A program made the position numbers and the translations under genes. A stretch of 64,000 bases of DNA from MFD01275-c22 sp963705885 (GTDB lineage: Bacteria; Actinomycetota; Actinomycetes; JACCUZ01). This document shows, piece by piece, positions 8,586 through 18,972 of the stretch (the stretch's first letter is position 1; each line of letters opens with the position of its first letter). The stretch covers positions 1,488,001 through 1,552,000 of the forward strand of contig OY970120.1 in the NCBI GenBank assembly GCA_963705885.1. Reading direction: 5' to 3'. The notes below the pieces were generated by a model. That model was not told the DNA's origin and did no database searches. It saw nothing but the letters and a program-made list of their open reading frames with translations.

Positions 8586-9629
8586 ATGACCGCACCAGTG
8601 CTGGACCACACGAGGGACCCGTCGGACGACGGGGGGCCCAGCGGGTGGCCCGTGCCCGACCGCGAGGCCGAGCGCGTCGCCGCCCTGCACGAGCTGGGGG
8701 TGCTGGACCGCCCCCGCCAGGACGACCTGGACACCGTGGCGCGTCTGGTCGCGGACGTCTGCCGCACGCCGTTCGCCGTGGTGAACCTCATCGACGCCGA
8801 CCGCCAGTGGCAGGCCGCTGCCGCCGGGACCGAGCCGGCCGAGTGCTCCCGCGCGGACGCGCTGTGCGCGCACACCCTCACCCGGGCCGACGTCTTCTGG
8901 ACCCCTGATGCGCGCGACGTCGCGCACCTCGCCGACAGCCCCTTCGTCACCGGGTCGCGCGGCTCGGTCCGGTTCTACGCCTCCGCCCCGCTGGTGACGC
9001 GCGACGGGCACGTGATCGGGACCGTCAGCGCGTACGACGAGCAGGAGGGCAGCCTCACCGACGACCAGGTCGACCTGCTGCGCGACGCCGCGACGCTCAC
9101 CATGGCGCTCTTCGACCGGCGGCGGATGGCCACCGAGCTCGCCCGGGCGACCAACCGGGACGGGCTGACCGGCCTGGCCAACCGGCGCAGCGTGGAGCAC
9201 TCGATCGCCGCGGCGATCGCGCGGGCCGAGCGCGGGCTGGGCACGCCGTCGGTGGTCGTGGTGGACCTCGACGGGTTCCAGGACGTCAACGACGCGTTCG
9301 GGCACGCCGCGGGCGACACGGTCCTGCGCTCGGTCGCCGACCGCCTCACCCGCACGGCGCGCGCCGTCGACACGGTGGGGCGTCTCGGGGGCGACGAGTT
9401 CGTGGTGCTCCTGGAGAGCACCGGCGGTCCCGGCGCCGTCGCGGCCCTGACCCGGCTGCGCCGCTCGCTCGAGGACGGCTGGGGCGAGGTGACCGGCGGT
9501 GCGGCCCGGATCAGCGCGTCGCTCGGCATCACGACCTACCGGCCCGGCGACAGCGTGGCGGCCCTCATCGCGCGCGCCGACGCCGAGATGTACGCCGACA
9601 AGGCGCTGCGGAGCACGCGCACCGACTGA
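8586..9629 (+). CDS. GAF-GGDEF diguanylate cyclase
   Basis: 347 residues from an ATG preceded by GAGGAGG. The GAF sensor domain covers about residues 40-175 (VNLIDADRQWQAAAAG, DVFWTPDARDVAHL). The GGDEF domain runs from about 180. The active-site motif GGDEF is intact at residues 268-272. An inhibitory I-site RAVD is five residues upstream (259-262), so the protein should make cyclic di-GMP and be feedback-inhibited. There is no EAL domain and no membrane segment, so it is cytoplasmic. The upstream methyltransferase is divergent, with about 77 bp between the starts. Confidence 0.92.
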   Translation: MTAPVLDHTRDPSDDGGPSGWPVPDREAERVAALHELGVLDRPRQDDLDTVARLVADVCRTPFAVVNLIDADRQWQAAAAGTEPAECSRADALCAHTLTRADVFWTPDARDVAHLADSPFVTGSRGSVRFYASAPLVTRDGHVIGTVSAYDEQEGSLTDDQVDLLRDAATLTMALFDRRRMATELARATNRDGLTGLANRRSVEHSIAAAIARAERGLGTPSVVVVDLDGFQDVNDAFGHAAGDTVLRSVADRLTRTARAVDTVGRLGGDEFVVLLESTGGPGAVAALTRLRRSLEDGWGEVTGGAARISASLGITTYRPGDSVAALIARADAEMYADKALRSTRTD

Positions 9630-9636
9630 CCGACCG

Positions 9637-9663
9637 CTGGCACTCGGGTTGACCGAGTGCCAG
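9637..9663 (+). promoter_or_regulatory. CIRCE operator 1 (HrcA site) of groES-groEL
   Basis: A perfect 9-9-9 inverted repeat, CTGGCACTC - 9 nt - GAGTGCCAG. It matches the CIRCE consensus (TTAGCACTC-N9-GAGTGCTAA) apart from the outer bases. It overlaps the -35 box and the front of the promoter spacer, where HrcA binding would block RNA polymerase. HrcA itself is not in the window. Confidence 0.93.
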
Positions 9664-9677
9664 GTCTCGCCTAGATT
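9649..9677 (+). promoter_or_regulatory. groES-groEL promoter (TTGACC - 17 nt - TAGATT)
   Basis: The -35 TTGACC is at 9649-9654 and the -10 TAGATT at 9672-9677, with an ideal 17-nt spacer. The -35 lies inside CIRCE 1, and CIRCE 2 starts 5 bp after the -10, so both operators cover the initiation region. The predicted leader to the groES GTG is about 130 nt. Confidence 0.85.
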
Positions 9678-9682
9678 CCGTG

Positions 9683-9709
9683 TTGGCACTCTCGACGTGA
9701 GTGTGCCAA
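9683..9709 (+). promoter_or_regulatory. CIRCE operator 2 (HrcA site), imperfect
   Basis: TTGGCACTC - 9 nt - GTGTGCCAA, also in the 9-9-9 CIRCE format but with one asymmetric pair in the arms. It lies over the predicted transcription start. Two CIRCE copies at groES are known in other actinobacteria; here the upstream one is the better palindrome. Confidence 0.85.
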
Positions 9710-9813
9710 CGACAGCTCACGGCAAGGACAGGGCAGTCCGGACCCCGCGACGGCGGACCGCCAGGTCACTTCGCCCCACAGCTCGTGACATCTGTGCGAG
9801 AGGGAGTCAGAAC

Positions 9814-10119
9814 GTGACGACGGCCACCAAGGTTGCCATCAAGCCGCTCGAGGACCGCATCGTGGTCCAGCCGTCCGACGCCGAGCAGACCACCGCGTCG
9901 GGCCTCGTCATCCCGGACACCGCGAAGGAGAAGCCCCAGGAGGGCGTCGTCCTCGCCGTGGGTCCGGGTCGCTTCGAGGACGGTGCGCGCGTGCCGCTCG
10001 ACGTCAGCGTCGGCGACACCGTGATCTACAGCAAGTACGGCGGCACCGAGGTCAAGCACAACGGCGAGGAGTATCTCGTCCTGTCGGCCCGCGACGTGCT
10101 CGCGGTCCTCGACAAGTAG
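9814..10119 (+). CDS. groES: Co-chaperonin GroES
   Basis: 101 residues, the heptameric lid of the GroEL chamber. The N-terminus VAIKPLEDRIVVQPSDAEQ and the mobile loop TTASGLVIPDTAKEKPQEG are standard. The C-terminal half has SVGDTVIYSKYGGTEVKHNG. The GTG start follows GAGGGAG. The dual CIRCE promoter upstream and groEL 146 bp downstream define a heat-shock operon under HrcA. Confidence 0.97.
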   Translation: MTTATKVAIKPLEDRIVVQPSDAEQTTASGLVIPDTAKEKPQEGVVLAVGPGRFEDGARVPLDVSVGDTVIYSKYGGTEVKHNGEEYLVLSARDVLAVLDK

Positions 10120-10134
10120 CACCCTGCCCCACCC

Positions 10135-10167
10135 GGGGCCGTGACCGGCGCAGCCGGCCGCGGCCCC
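10135..10167 (+). other. Strong stem-loop between groES and groEL
   Basis: GGGGCCG at 10135-10141 pairs with CGGCCCC at 10161-10167, enclosing a second stem CCGGC / GCCGG. It lies 16 bp after the groES stop inside the 146-bp groES-groEL spacer. It could attenuate transcription, or mark an mRNA processing site that sets the GroES:GroEL ratio. No U-tract follows. No second CIRCE is seen before groEL. Confidence 0.5.
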
Positions 10168-10265
10168 CACGACTCCGCCCCGGGCGGGCCGTTCCCCCGC
10201 GTCCGGTCCTCCGGGGCGTCGTCATCTCTCGTAGCCCCCTAGATCCTGGTGAGGACGTCAGCCCG

Positions 10266-11885
<1,620 letters not shown>

Positions 11886-11903
11886 CCCTCCCGACCCACC
11901 CCC

Positions 11904-11934
11904 GAGGGCCCGGCTCCGTGCGAGCCGGGCCCTC
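11904..11934 (+). terminator. Rho-independent-type terminator after groEL
   Basis: Perfect 13-bp stem GAGGGCCCGGCTC / GAGCCGGGCCCTC with a CGTGC loop, 18 bp after the groEL stop. There is no long T-run, as is common for hairpin terminators in high-GC actinobacteria. Confidence 0.85.
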
Positions 11935-11954
11935 GTGCGTGGTGGAATCGGGGG

Positions 11955-12998
<1,044 letters not shown>

Positions 12999-13033
12999 CC
13001 TCACGGCCGACCGGGAGCGGAGGGGGTGTCTGG

Positions 13034-13966
13034 GTGGCCGACGACGAGGGTCGCGAGCTGGCGGGACTGCTGGCCGCAGGCGAGCGGGCGGCGTTCCACG
13101 GCCGTCCCGCCGCGGGCGTCGAGCCGCTGCGCCAGGCCGTGGAGACCGCGGCGGCGGCGGGTCGGGAGGCGGAGGCGGCCGGTGCGAGCTGGCTGCTGGG
13201 CGTCTGCCTGGCGGCCGCTGGACGCTACGGCGCCGCGCTGACGGTGCTCGACCCCCTCGTGGCCTCGGCCGGGTCGCCCGAGATCCGGGTGCTCGCGGCG
13301 CTGTCGGGCGCGACGGTGGCCAGCGTGCACCGTCAGCTCGGCCGGCACGGCGTGGCCCAGGGCTACGACGAGATGGCCCTGTCGGGCTCGGAGGGCCGCG
13401 GGGAGGCCGGCTTCGACGCCCTGGTGGGGCTGGCCGCCGACGCCGTCGGGCTGGGGGACGCGGAGACCGCCTCCGGGCGGCTCGAGGAGGCGGCCGCGCT
13501 CGTCGAGGGGCACGCCGAGTGGTGGCGGCAGCGCGTGCGCCTGGACTGGGTGCGCGCGGAGGTCGCGCTGCTGCAGGACCGGCCCGGGGACGCGGTGGGC
13601 CACGCGGGGTCGGCCGTCGAGCTGGCAGAGCAGGCGGGGGCGCCCCGCCACGTCGCCAAGGGGCTGCTCTTCCTCGGGATCGCCCAGCTGCAGGCCGACC
13701 GCGCGGCCGAGGCCGCGGCGACGCTGCGCCGCGCCGCCCTGCTGGCCGAGAGCCTGGGCACGCTGCCCCTGCAGTGGCCGGTGCGGGCCGTCCTGGGAGC
13801 GCTCGTCGCGGGCTCCGACGAGGCCGAGAGCGAGCGCTGCCTGGCCTCGGCCCGGCGGGCCGCCGTCGCCATCGGCGAGGACCTCCCGGACGTCCTTCGG
13901 GCCGAGTGGCTGGCCCGGCCCGACGTCGACGCGCTGCTGGGCTCGGGGGAGGCTCCCCCCGGCTGA
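13034..13966 (+). CDS. Helical repeat (TPR-like) protein of unknown function
   Basis: 310 residues from a GTG behind GGAGGGGG. The sequence is almost entirely alanine-rich helix pairs resembling tetratricopeptide repeats, for example EAAGASWLLGVCLAAAGRYG and AKGLLFLGIAQLQADRAAEA. There is no signal peptide, membrane segment or catalytic motif. It lies between groEL and sigD, where Mycobacterium tuberculosis has the uncharacterised Rv3415c; an orthologous relationship is possible but unproven. A scaffold or regulatory role is the most that can be said. Confidence 0.7.
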   Translation: MADDEGRELAGLLAAGERAAFHGRPAAGVEPLRQAVETAAAAGREAEAAGASWLLGVCLAAAGRYGAALTVLDPLVASAGSPEIRVLAALSGATVASVHRQLGRHGVAQGYDEMALSGSEGRGEAGFDALVGLAADAVGLGDAETASGRLEEAAALVEGHAEWWRQRVRLDWVRAEVALLQDRPGDAVGHAGSAVELAEQAGAPRHVAKGLLFLGIAQLQADRAAEAAATLRRAALLAESLGTLPLQWPVRAVLGALVAGSDEAESERCLASARRAAVAIGEDLPDVLRAEWLARPDVDALLGSGEAPPG

Positions 13967-14081
13967 CCCGGGCCCGGGAGTCGCGCGTCCCCACAAATCG
14001 CTCACGTCCCCGCCCGTACGTGCCGAGAACCTCTGAAGCGTGCCGGACCACCCGGCCACCGGCTGACAGGGGAGACCACGC

Positions 14082-14690
14082 ATGACCACGGTTCTGGTCT
14101 GCGACGACTCGCCGCTCGCGCGCGAGGCGCTGCGGCGTGCCGTGGCCGCCGTGCCGGCGGTCGACCGGGTGCTCGTCGCCGGGTCCGGCGAGGAGTGCCT
14201 GGCGCGTTTCAGCAGCGACCGCCCCGACCTGGTCATGGTGGACGTCCGGATGCCCGGGATCGGCGGTGCGGAGGCCGCCCGGCGGATCCTCGGCTCCGCC
14301 CCGCAGGCCTCGGTGATCATGATGACGATGGCCGAGGACGTCGACGGCGTCGCCCGCGCGGTCAACGCGGGGGCCCGCGGCTACCTGGTCAAGGACGCGT
14401 CCCGCGAGGAGCTGGTCGCGCTGGTCACCCAGGCGCTGCACGACGTCGCGGCCCGCCAGGTGCCGCGCGCCCGCCAGGAGGCCGAGGGCGGCGTGCCCCC
14501 GCTGACCGAGCGCGAGCTGCAGGTGCTGCGCGGCATGGGCCGCGGCCGCAGCAACGCCGAGATCGGCAAGGAGCTCTACCTCTCCGAGGACACGGTGAAG
14601 ACGCACGCCCGCCGCCTGTTCCGCAAGCTCGGCGCGGCCGACCGCGCGCAGGCCGTGGCGATGGGCTTCCGCTGGGGCCTCGTGCGGTGA
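14082..14690 (+). CDS. bldM: BldM-like orphan LuxR-family response regulator
   Basis: 202 residues from an ATG after AGGGGAGA. The receiver domain (1-120) has the acidic pair D8-D9, the phospho-acceptor position D54 in MVDVRMPG, and lysine in YLVKDAS. The LuxR HTH is at about 138-202 (LTERELQVLRGM, SEDTVKTHARRLF). Its start VLVCDDSPLAREALRRAV and end AVAMGFRWGLVR are, from memory, close to Streptomyces BldM, which lies just upstream of sigD and guaB as here. BldM works without a partner kinase, and none is adjacent here. Sporulation or development is its role in Streptomyces; the target here is unknown. Confidence 0.85.
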   Translation: MTTVLVCDDSPLAREALRRAVAAVPAVDRVLVAGSGEECLARFSSDRPDLVMVDVRMPGIGGAEAARRILGSAPQASVIMMTMAEDVDGVARAVNAGARGYLVKDASREELVALVTQALHDVAARQVPRARQEAEGGVPPLTERELQVLRGMGRGRSNAEIGKELYLSEDTVKTHARRLFRKLGAADRAQAVAMGFRWGLVR

Positions 14691-14694
14691 GGGC

Positions 14695-15309
14695 GTGGCC
14701 GTAACGCCCGGCCGGACCGCGGCGATCTCCCCTCGTACGGACGTCGGTGGGTCCCGGGCGGACCTGGCGGGGCTGGCGGCGCTCGCGCAGCGCGGTGACA
14801 CCGCGGCGCGCGACACGCTCCTCTGCCAGGTGCGGACGATGGTCCACCGCTACTGCCGTGCACGGCTCGGACGGCTGCCCGGAAGCGAGCACGCCGCCGA
14901 CGACGTCGCCCAGGAGGTGTGCATCGCGGTGCTGGCAGCCCTCCCGCGCTACCGCGACGAAGGCCGCCCGTTCGAGGCGTTCGTCTTCGGCGTGACCTCG
15001 CACAAGGTCGCCGACGCCGCCCGCTCGGCGGCCCGCGCGGCCCTGCCCACCGACCGGATCCCGGACGAGCCGGACCCCGCGCCCGGGCCCGAGGGCGAGG
15101 CGATGCGGCGCGGAGACGTCGCGCTCGTACGCCAGCTGCTGGACCGGCTGCCCCCCCGGCAGCGTGACCTGCTCCTGCTGCGCGTCGCCGCGGGCCTGTC
15201 CGCGGACGAGACCGGCTCGGCGCTGGGCATGTCCGCGGGCGCCGTGCGTGTCGCCCAGCACCGCGCGCTGGCCCGGCTGAGGGTCATGGCCGCCGAGGTG
15301 ACCGCGTGA
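14695..15309 (+). CDS. sigD: RNA polymerase sigma factor SigD (ECF type)
   Basis: 204 residues from a GTG 4 bp after the response-regulator stop. Region 2 covers about 30-115 (DDVAQEVCIAVLAALPRYRD, FVFGVTSHKVADAARSAAR). An acidic linker follows, then region 4 at about 140-200 (LPPRQRDLLLLRVAAGLSAD, MSAGAVRVAQHRALARL). The neighbourhood groEL1 ... sigD-rsdA-guaB2-guaB3 matches Rv3418c-Rv3410c of M. tuberculosis. Its stop overlaps the anti-sigma gene by 4 bp, the usual coupled sigma/anti-sigma arrangement. Confidence 0.92.
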   Translation: MAVTPGRTAAISPRTDVGGSRADLAGLAALAQRGDTAARDTLLCQVRTMVHRYCRARLGRLPGSEHAADDVAQEVCIAVLAALPRYRDEGRPFEAFVFGVTSHKVADAARSAARAALPTDRIPDEPDPAPGPEGEAMRRGDVALVRQLLDRLPPRQRDLLLLRVAAGLSADETGSALGMSAGAVRVAQHRALARLRVMAAEVTA

Positions 15310-16340
15310 TCGGCCGGCAGACCGGCGAGGGGCTGCTCGACCTGCAGGCGGTGCAGCGCGACGAGGACCTGCTGGCGGCCATCGCCGCGCGCGGCCATGT
15401 CGACCCGGCCGACGAGGTGGCCCGGCTGCTCTCCGGGCTCGCCGCCGACGTGGACGACGGGCTGACCGAGCTGCTCGACGCGCCGGTGCGGGACCCGCAG
15501 ACCCTGCTCGCCGCCGCGCCGACCGTGCCCGGGCACCGCCGGGCGGAGCGGCACGGCCGGCGCCGCACGGCGTACGCCACGGTCGCGGCCGTCGTGGTGG
15601 GTGCCACGCTCTCGGTGAGCGGGGTCGCGGCGGCCGTCACCGGTGACCCGTTCGCGGCGTACGCCGCCGTCGGAGCCGTCCTGCCCTGGGGCGAGGACGA
15701 CCTGCCGCCGAACGCCGGCGAGGTCGCGCGGCTGCAGCGCGCGCTGGCCGGTGCCCGGGCCGACCTCGCCCGGGGCGACGTCGAGGCCGCGCAGACCCGG
15801 CTCGAGGGCGTGCGCGCACGGCTGGACGGGCTCGACCTCCGGGACGGGCAGCGCGCGGCCGTCGAGCGGCGGCTGCAGCGGCTCGGCGACCGGCTCGAGC
15901 GGGCCTCCGCCCGTCCCGCCCGGGACCCCGACGGCACCCGGACGCCGGGACCCGACAAGGACCCGGCCGAGCCGGACGGCCCGGACGAGGCGCAGGACAC
16001 GGCCCGCCCGGGCAAGGCGCAGGACACGAGCCGCCCGGGCAAGGCGCAGGACACGGCCGCCCGGGCAAGGCGCAGGACACGAGCCGCCCGGGCAAGGCGC
16101 AGGACACGAGCCGCCCGGGCAAGGCGCAGGACACGGCCCGCCCGGGCAAGGCGCAGGACACGACCCGCCCGGGCAAGGCGCAGGACACGAGCCCCCCGGA
16201 CAAGGCGCAGGACGAGAGCCGCCCGGACAAGAACGGCGCCGACGCGCAGCGGGGCCGCCGGACCGGCTGACCGCCCGGCCGCCGGTAGCATGACGGTTCC
16301 ACGCCCACGCCACGCGGAAGGCCCGGGACTGCCTCGATGA
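15306..16340 (+). CDS. rsdA: Anti-sigma-D factor RsdA, frameshifted in its C-terminal repeat
   Basis: Starts on the sigD stop. The N-terminal cytoplasmic part has LLDLQAVQRDEDLLAAIAAR, resembling the sigma-binding segment of RsdA. One membrane helix is at about 88-110 (ATVAAVVVGATLSVSGVAAA). An outside helical region of about 135-200 and a 9-residue repeat (A/S/T)RPGKAQDT follow. The third repeat unit (16056-16081) is 26 instead of 27 bp. After it this frame reads Arg-rich sequence and ends at 16340, overlapping the guaB ATG. In the other frame the repeat pattern continues, PGKAQDTS and so on, to a TGA at 16268-16270. So the gene is mutated, phase-variable, or affected by a sequencing error. 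The sigma-binding and membrane parts are intact. Confidence 0.8.
   Translation: MIGRQTGEGLLDLQAVQRDEDLLAAIAARGHVDPADEVARLLSGLAADVDDGLTELLDAPVRDPQTLLAAAPTVPGHRRAERHGRRRTAYATVAAVVVGATLSVSGVAAAVTGDPFAAYAAVGAVLPWGEDDLPPNAGEVARLQRALAGARADLARGDVEAAQTRLEGVRARLDGLDLRDGQRAAVERRLQRLGDRLERASARPARDPDGTRTPGPDKDPAEPDGPDEAQDTARPGKAQDTSRPGKAQDTAARARRRTRAARARRRTRAARARRRTRPARARRRTRPARARRRTRAPRTRRRTRAARTRTAPTRSGAAGPADRPAAGSMTVPRPRHAEGPGLPR
16002..16231 (+). repeat. 27-bp tandem repeat (8.5 units) in rsdA, one unit 26 bp
   Basis: Units start at 16002, 16029, 16056, 16082, 16109, 16136, 16163 and 16190, with a partial unit at 16217. Each is 27 bp except 16056-16081, which lacks one base and shifts the frame. Units differ mainly in the first codon (GCC, AGC or ACC), and the last ones change Gly to Asp. 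The near-identity of neighbours suggests recent slippage or recombination. Confidence 0.95.
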
Positions 16341-17866
16341 CCCCCCCGACGACCCCGCTGCACCACCCTGACGACCTGGCCCCGCTCGCCCTGACGTTCG
16401 ACGACGTCCTGCTCCTGCCGGACGAGACCGACGTCGTCCCGTCCGAGGTGGACACGACCTCCCGGCTCACCCGGGAGATCTCGCTGCGGGTGCCGCTGCT
16501 GTCGGCCGCGATGGACACCGTGACCGAGGCCCGGATGGCGATCGCGATGGCGCGCCAGGGCGGCATCGGGGTGCTGCACCGCAACCTCTCGATCGAGGAC
16601 CAGGCCTACCAGGTCGACCTGGTCAAGCGCACCCAGACCGGGATGATCTCCAACCCGGTCACCATCGGCGCGAAGGCGACGCTCGAGGAGCTCGACGAGA
16701 TCTGCGGCGAGTACCGCGTGTCCGGCCTCCCGGTTATCGACGAGGACCGCTCCCTGCTCGGCATCATCACCAACCGCGACCTGCGGTTCGTCCCCGTGGC
16801 CGAGTGGGGCTCGCGCCTCGTCGGCGACGTGATGACCCCGATGCCGCTGATCACGGGCCACGAGGGGATCAACCGGGAGGAGGCCACGCGGCTGCTGCGT
16901 CAGCACAAGCGTGAGCGGCTGCCGATCGTCGACGACGCCGGCAAGCTCGTCGGGCTCATCACGGTCAAGGACTTCGTCAAGGGCGAGCAGTTCCCCCATG
17001 CGTCCTACGACGACCACGGTCGCCTGCTCGTCGCCGCCGCGATCGGCTACTTCGGCGACGCCTGGGAGCGCGCCACGACCCTGGTGGAGGCCGGTGTCGA
17101 CGTGCTGGTGCCCGACGTGGCCAACGGGCACGCCCGGCTGATGCTCGACATGATCCGTCGCCTCAAGAGCGACCCGGCCACCCGGCACGCCCAGGTCATC
17201 GGGGGCAACGTCGCGACCCGGGCCGGCGCCCAGGCCCTGGTCGACGCCGGCGCGGACGCCGTGAAGGTCGGCGTCGGGCCCGGCTCGATCTGCACGACCC
17301 GGGTCGTGGCCGGCGTGGGGGTGCCGCAGGTGACCGCGATCCACTCGGCCGCTCAGGCGTGCCGGCCTGCGGGCGTGCCGGTGGTCGGCGACGGCGGCCT
17401 GCAGCACTCCGGGGACATCGCCAAGGCCCTGGTCGCGGGCGCCGACACGGTGATGATCGGCTCGCTGCTCGCCGGCTGCGAGGAGAGCCCGGGCGAGCTG
17501 ATCTTCGTCAACGGCAAGCAGTTCAAGGCCTACCGCGGCATGGGCTCGCTCGGAGCGATGGCCTCCCGGGGCAAGAAGTCCTTCTCCAAGGACCGCTACT
17601 TCCAGGCCGACGTCGCGAGCGACGACAAGATCGTGCCCGAGGGCATCGAGGGCCAGGTCGCCTACCGCGGCCCGCTGTCGGCCGTCGCCCACCAGCTGGT
17701 CGGCGGGCTGCACCAGTCGATGTTCTACGTGGGCGCCCGGACGATCCCCGAGCTGCAGCAGCGGGGCCGCTTCGTGCGCATCACGTCCGCGGGGCTCAAG
17801 GAGAGCCACCCGCACGACATCCAGATGACCGTCGAGGCACCCAACTACGACGCCCGGTCGCAGTGA
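16337..17866 (+). CDS. guaB: Inosine-5'-monophosphate dehydrogenase
   Basis: 509 residues; oxidises IMP to XMP with NAD+, the committed step to GMP. LTFDDVLLLPDETDVVPSEV starts the barrel, two CBS domains are inserted at about 105-225, and the catalytic cysteine is Cys319 in GSICTTRVVAGVG. The mobile flap region includes AYRGMGSLGAMASRGKKSF. This is the guaB2-type enzyme of actinobacteria. Its stop overlaps guaB3 by 4 bp. The ATG overlaps the shifted rsdA frame, while the unshifted rsdA frame would end 66 bp earlier. Confidence 0.97.
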   Translation: MTPPTTPLHHPDDLAPLALTFDDVLLLPDETDVVPSEVDTTSRLTREISLRVPLLSAAMDTVTEARMAIAMARQGGIGVLHRNLSIEDQAYQVDLVKRTQTGMISNPVTIGAKATLEELDEICGEYRVSGLPVIDEDRSLLGIITNRDLRFVPVAEWGSRLVGDVMTPMPLITGHEGINREEATRLLRQHKRERLPIVDDAGKLVGLITVKDFVKGEQFPHASYDDHGRLLVAAAIGYFGDAWERATTLVEAGVDVLVPDVANGHARLMLDMIRRLKSDPATRHAQVIGGNVATRAGAQALVDAGADAVKVGVGPGSICTTRVVAGVGVPQVTAIHSAAQACRPAGVPVVGDGGLQHSGDIAKALVAGADTVMIGSLLAGCEESPGELIFVNGKQFKAYRGMGSLGAMASRGKKSFSKDRYFQADVASDDKIVPEGIEGQVAYRGPLSAVAHQLVGGLHQSMFYVGARTIPELQQRGRFVRITSAGLKESHPHDIQMTVEAPNYDARSQ

Positions 17867-18972
17867 CCGAGATCGAGATCGGCCGCGGCAAGCGCGGCCG
17901 CACCGCCTACGGCTTCGACGACATCGCGATCGTGCCGAGCCGGCGCACCCGTGACCCCGAGGAGGTGTCGATCGCCTGGCAGATCGACGCCTACCGCTTC
18001 GAGATCCCCGTGCTGGCGGCCCCGATGGACTCGGTCGTGTCGCCCGCGACGGCGATCGCGATCGGGCGGCTCGGCGGCGTGGGCGTGCTGAACCTCGAGG
18101 GCATCTGGACGCGGTACGAGGACCCCGAGCCGCTGCTGGCCGAGATCGCGGCGCGGGACGACGCCGACACGACCCGACGGATGCAGGAGGTCTACGAGGC
18201 GCCGATCCAGCCCGAGCTGGTCGCGGCGCGGATCGCCGAGGTGCGCGCAGCGGGGGTGACCGTGGCCGCCGCGCTGCCGCCGCAGCGCACGGCCCAGCTC
18301 TGGAAGACCGTGGTCGACGCCGGCGTCGACCTGTTCGTCATCCGGGGCACGACGGTCAGCGCCGAGCACGTGTCCGGCCGGGCCGAGCCGCTGAACCTCA
18401 AGCAGTTCATCTACGAGCTCGACGTGCCGGTGGTCGTGGGAGGCTGCGCGACCTACCAGGCGGCACTTCACCTCATGCGCACCGGCGCGGCGGGCGTACT
18501 CGTCGGCTTCGGCGGCGGCGCGTCGCACACGACGCGGTCGGTCCTGGGCGTCTCGGTCCCGATGGCCTCCGCCGTCGCCGACGTGCACGCTGCACGGCGT
18601 GACTACCTCGACGAGTCCGGCGGCCGCTACGTGCACGTCATCGCCGACGGCGGCGTCGGCCGCTCCGGTGACGTGTCCAAGGCCATCGCCTGCGGTGCCG
18701 ACGCGGTGATGATGGGCTCTCCGCTCGCCCGCGCCACCGAGTCGCCCGGCGGCGGCTACCACTGGGGGTCCGAGGCCCACCACGGCGAGCTGCCGCGCGG
18801 CGAGCGCGTGCACGTCGGGACGGTCGGCTCGCTGCAGGAGATCCTCTGCGGCCCGTCGCGGGTCTCCGACGGCTCGATGAACTTCATGGGGGCGCTGCGC
18901 CGCGCCATGGCGACGACCGGCTACTCCGACCTCAAGGAGTTCCAGCGGGTCGAGGTGACGGTCACCCCGTGA
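17863..18972 (+). CDS. guaB3: GuaB3 family IMPDH-related protein
   Basis: 369 residues without CBS domains. The barrel motifs IPVLAAPMDSVVSPATAIAI, VIADGGVGRSGDVSKAIACG and MNFMGALRRAMATTGYSDL identify the GuaB3 family. At the position of the IMPDH catalytic cysteine the loop reads GGGASHTTRS, with His222 in its place. It therefore probably does not act by the standard covalent IMPDH mechanism. GMP reductase activity has been reported, as I recall, for a cyanobacterial GuaB3. The GTG overlaps guaB, and its own stop overlaps glpD, both by GTGA. Confidence 0.9.
   Translation: MTEIEIGRGKRGRTAYGFDDIAIVPSRRTRDPEEVSIAWQIDAYRFEIPVLAAPMDSVVSPATAIAIGRLGGVGVLNLEGIWTRYEDPEPLLAEIAARDDADTTRRMQEVYEAPIQPELVAARIAEVRAAGVTVAAALPPQRTAQLWKTVVDAGVDLFVIRGTTVSAEHVSGRAEPLNLKQFIYELDVPVVVGGCATYQAALHLMRTGAAGVLVGFGGGASHTTRSVLGVSVPMASAVADVHAARRDYLDESGGRYVHVIADGGVGRSGDVSKAIACGADAVMMGSPLARATESPGGGYHWGSEAHHGELPRGERVHVGTVGSLQEILCGPSRVSDGSMNFMGALRRAMATTGYSDLKEFQRVEVTVTP

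Noticed and set aside
8509..8595. N-terminal extension of the methyltransferase to 8595
   Set aside because: It would overlap the ATG and ribosome binding site of the divergent GGDEF gene, and the extra residues are not conserved-looking.
16002..16231. Possible CRISPR-like array in rsdA
   Set aside because: The units are contiguous coding repeats with no unique spacers, and they encode a regular 9-residue peptide.
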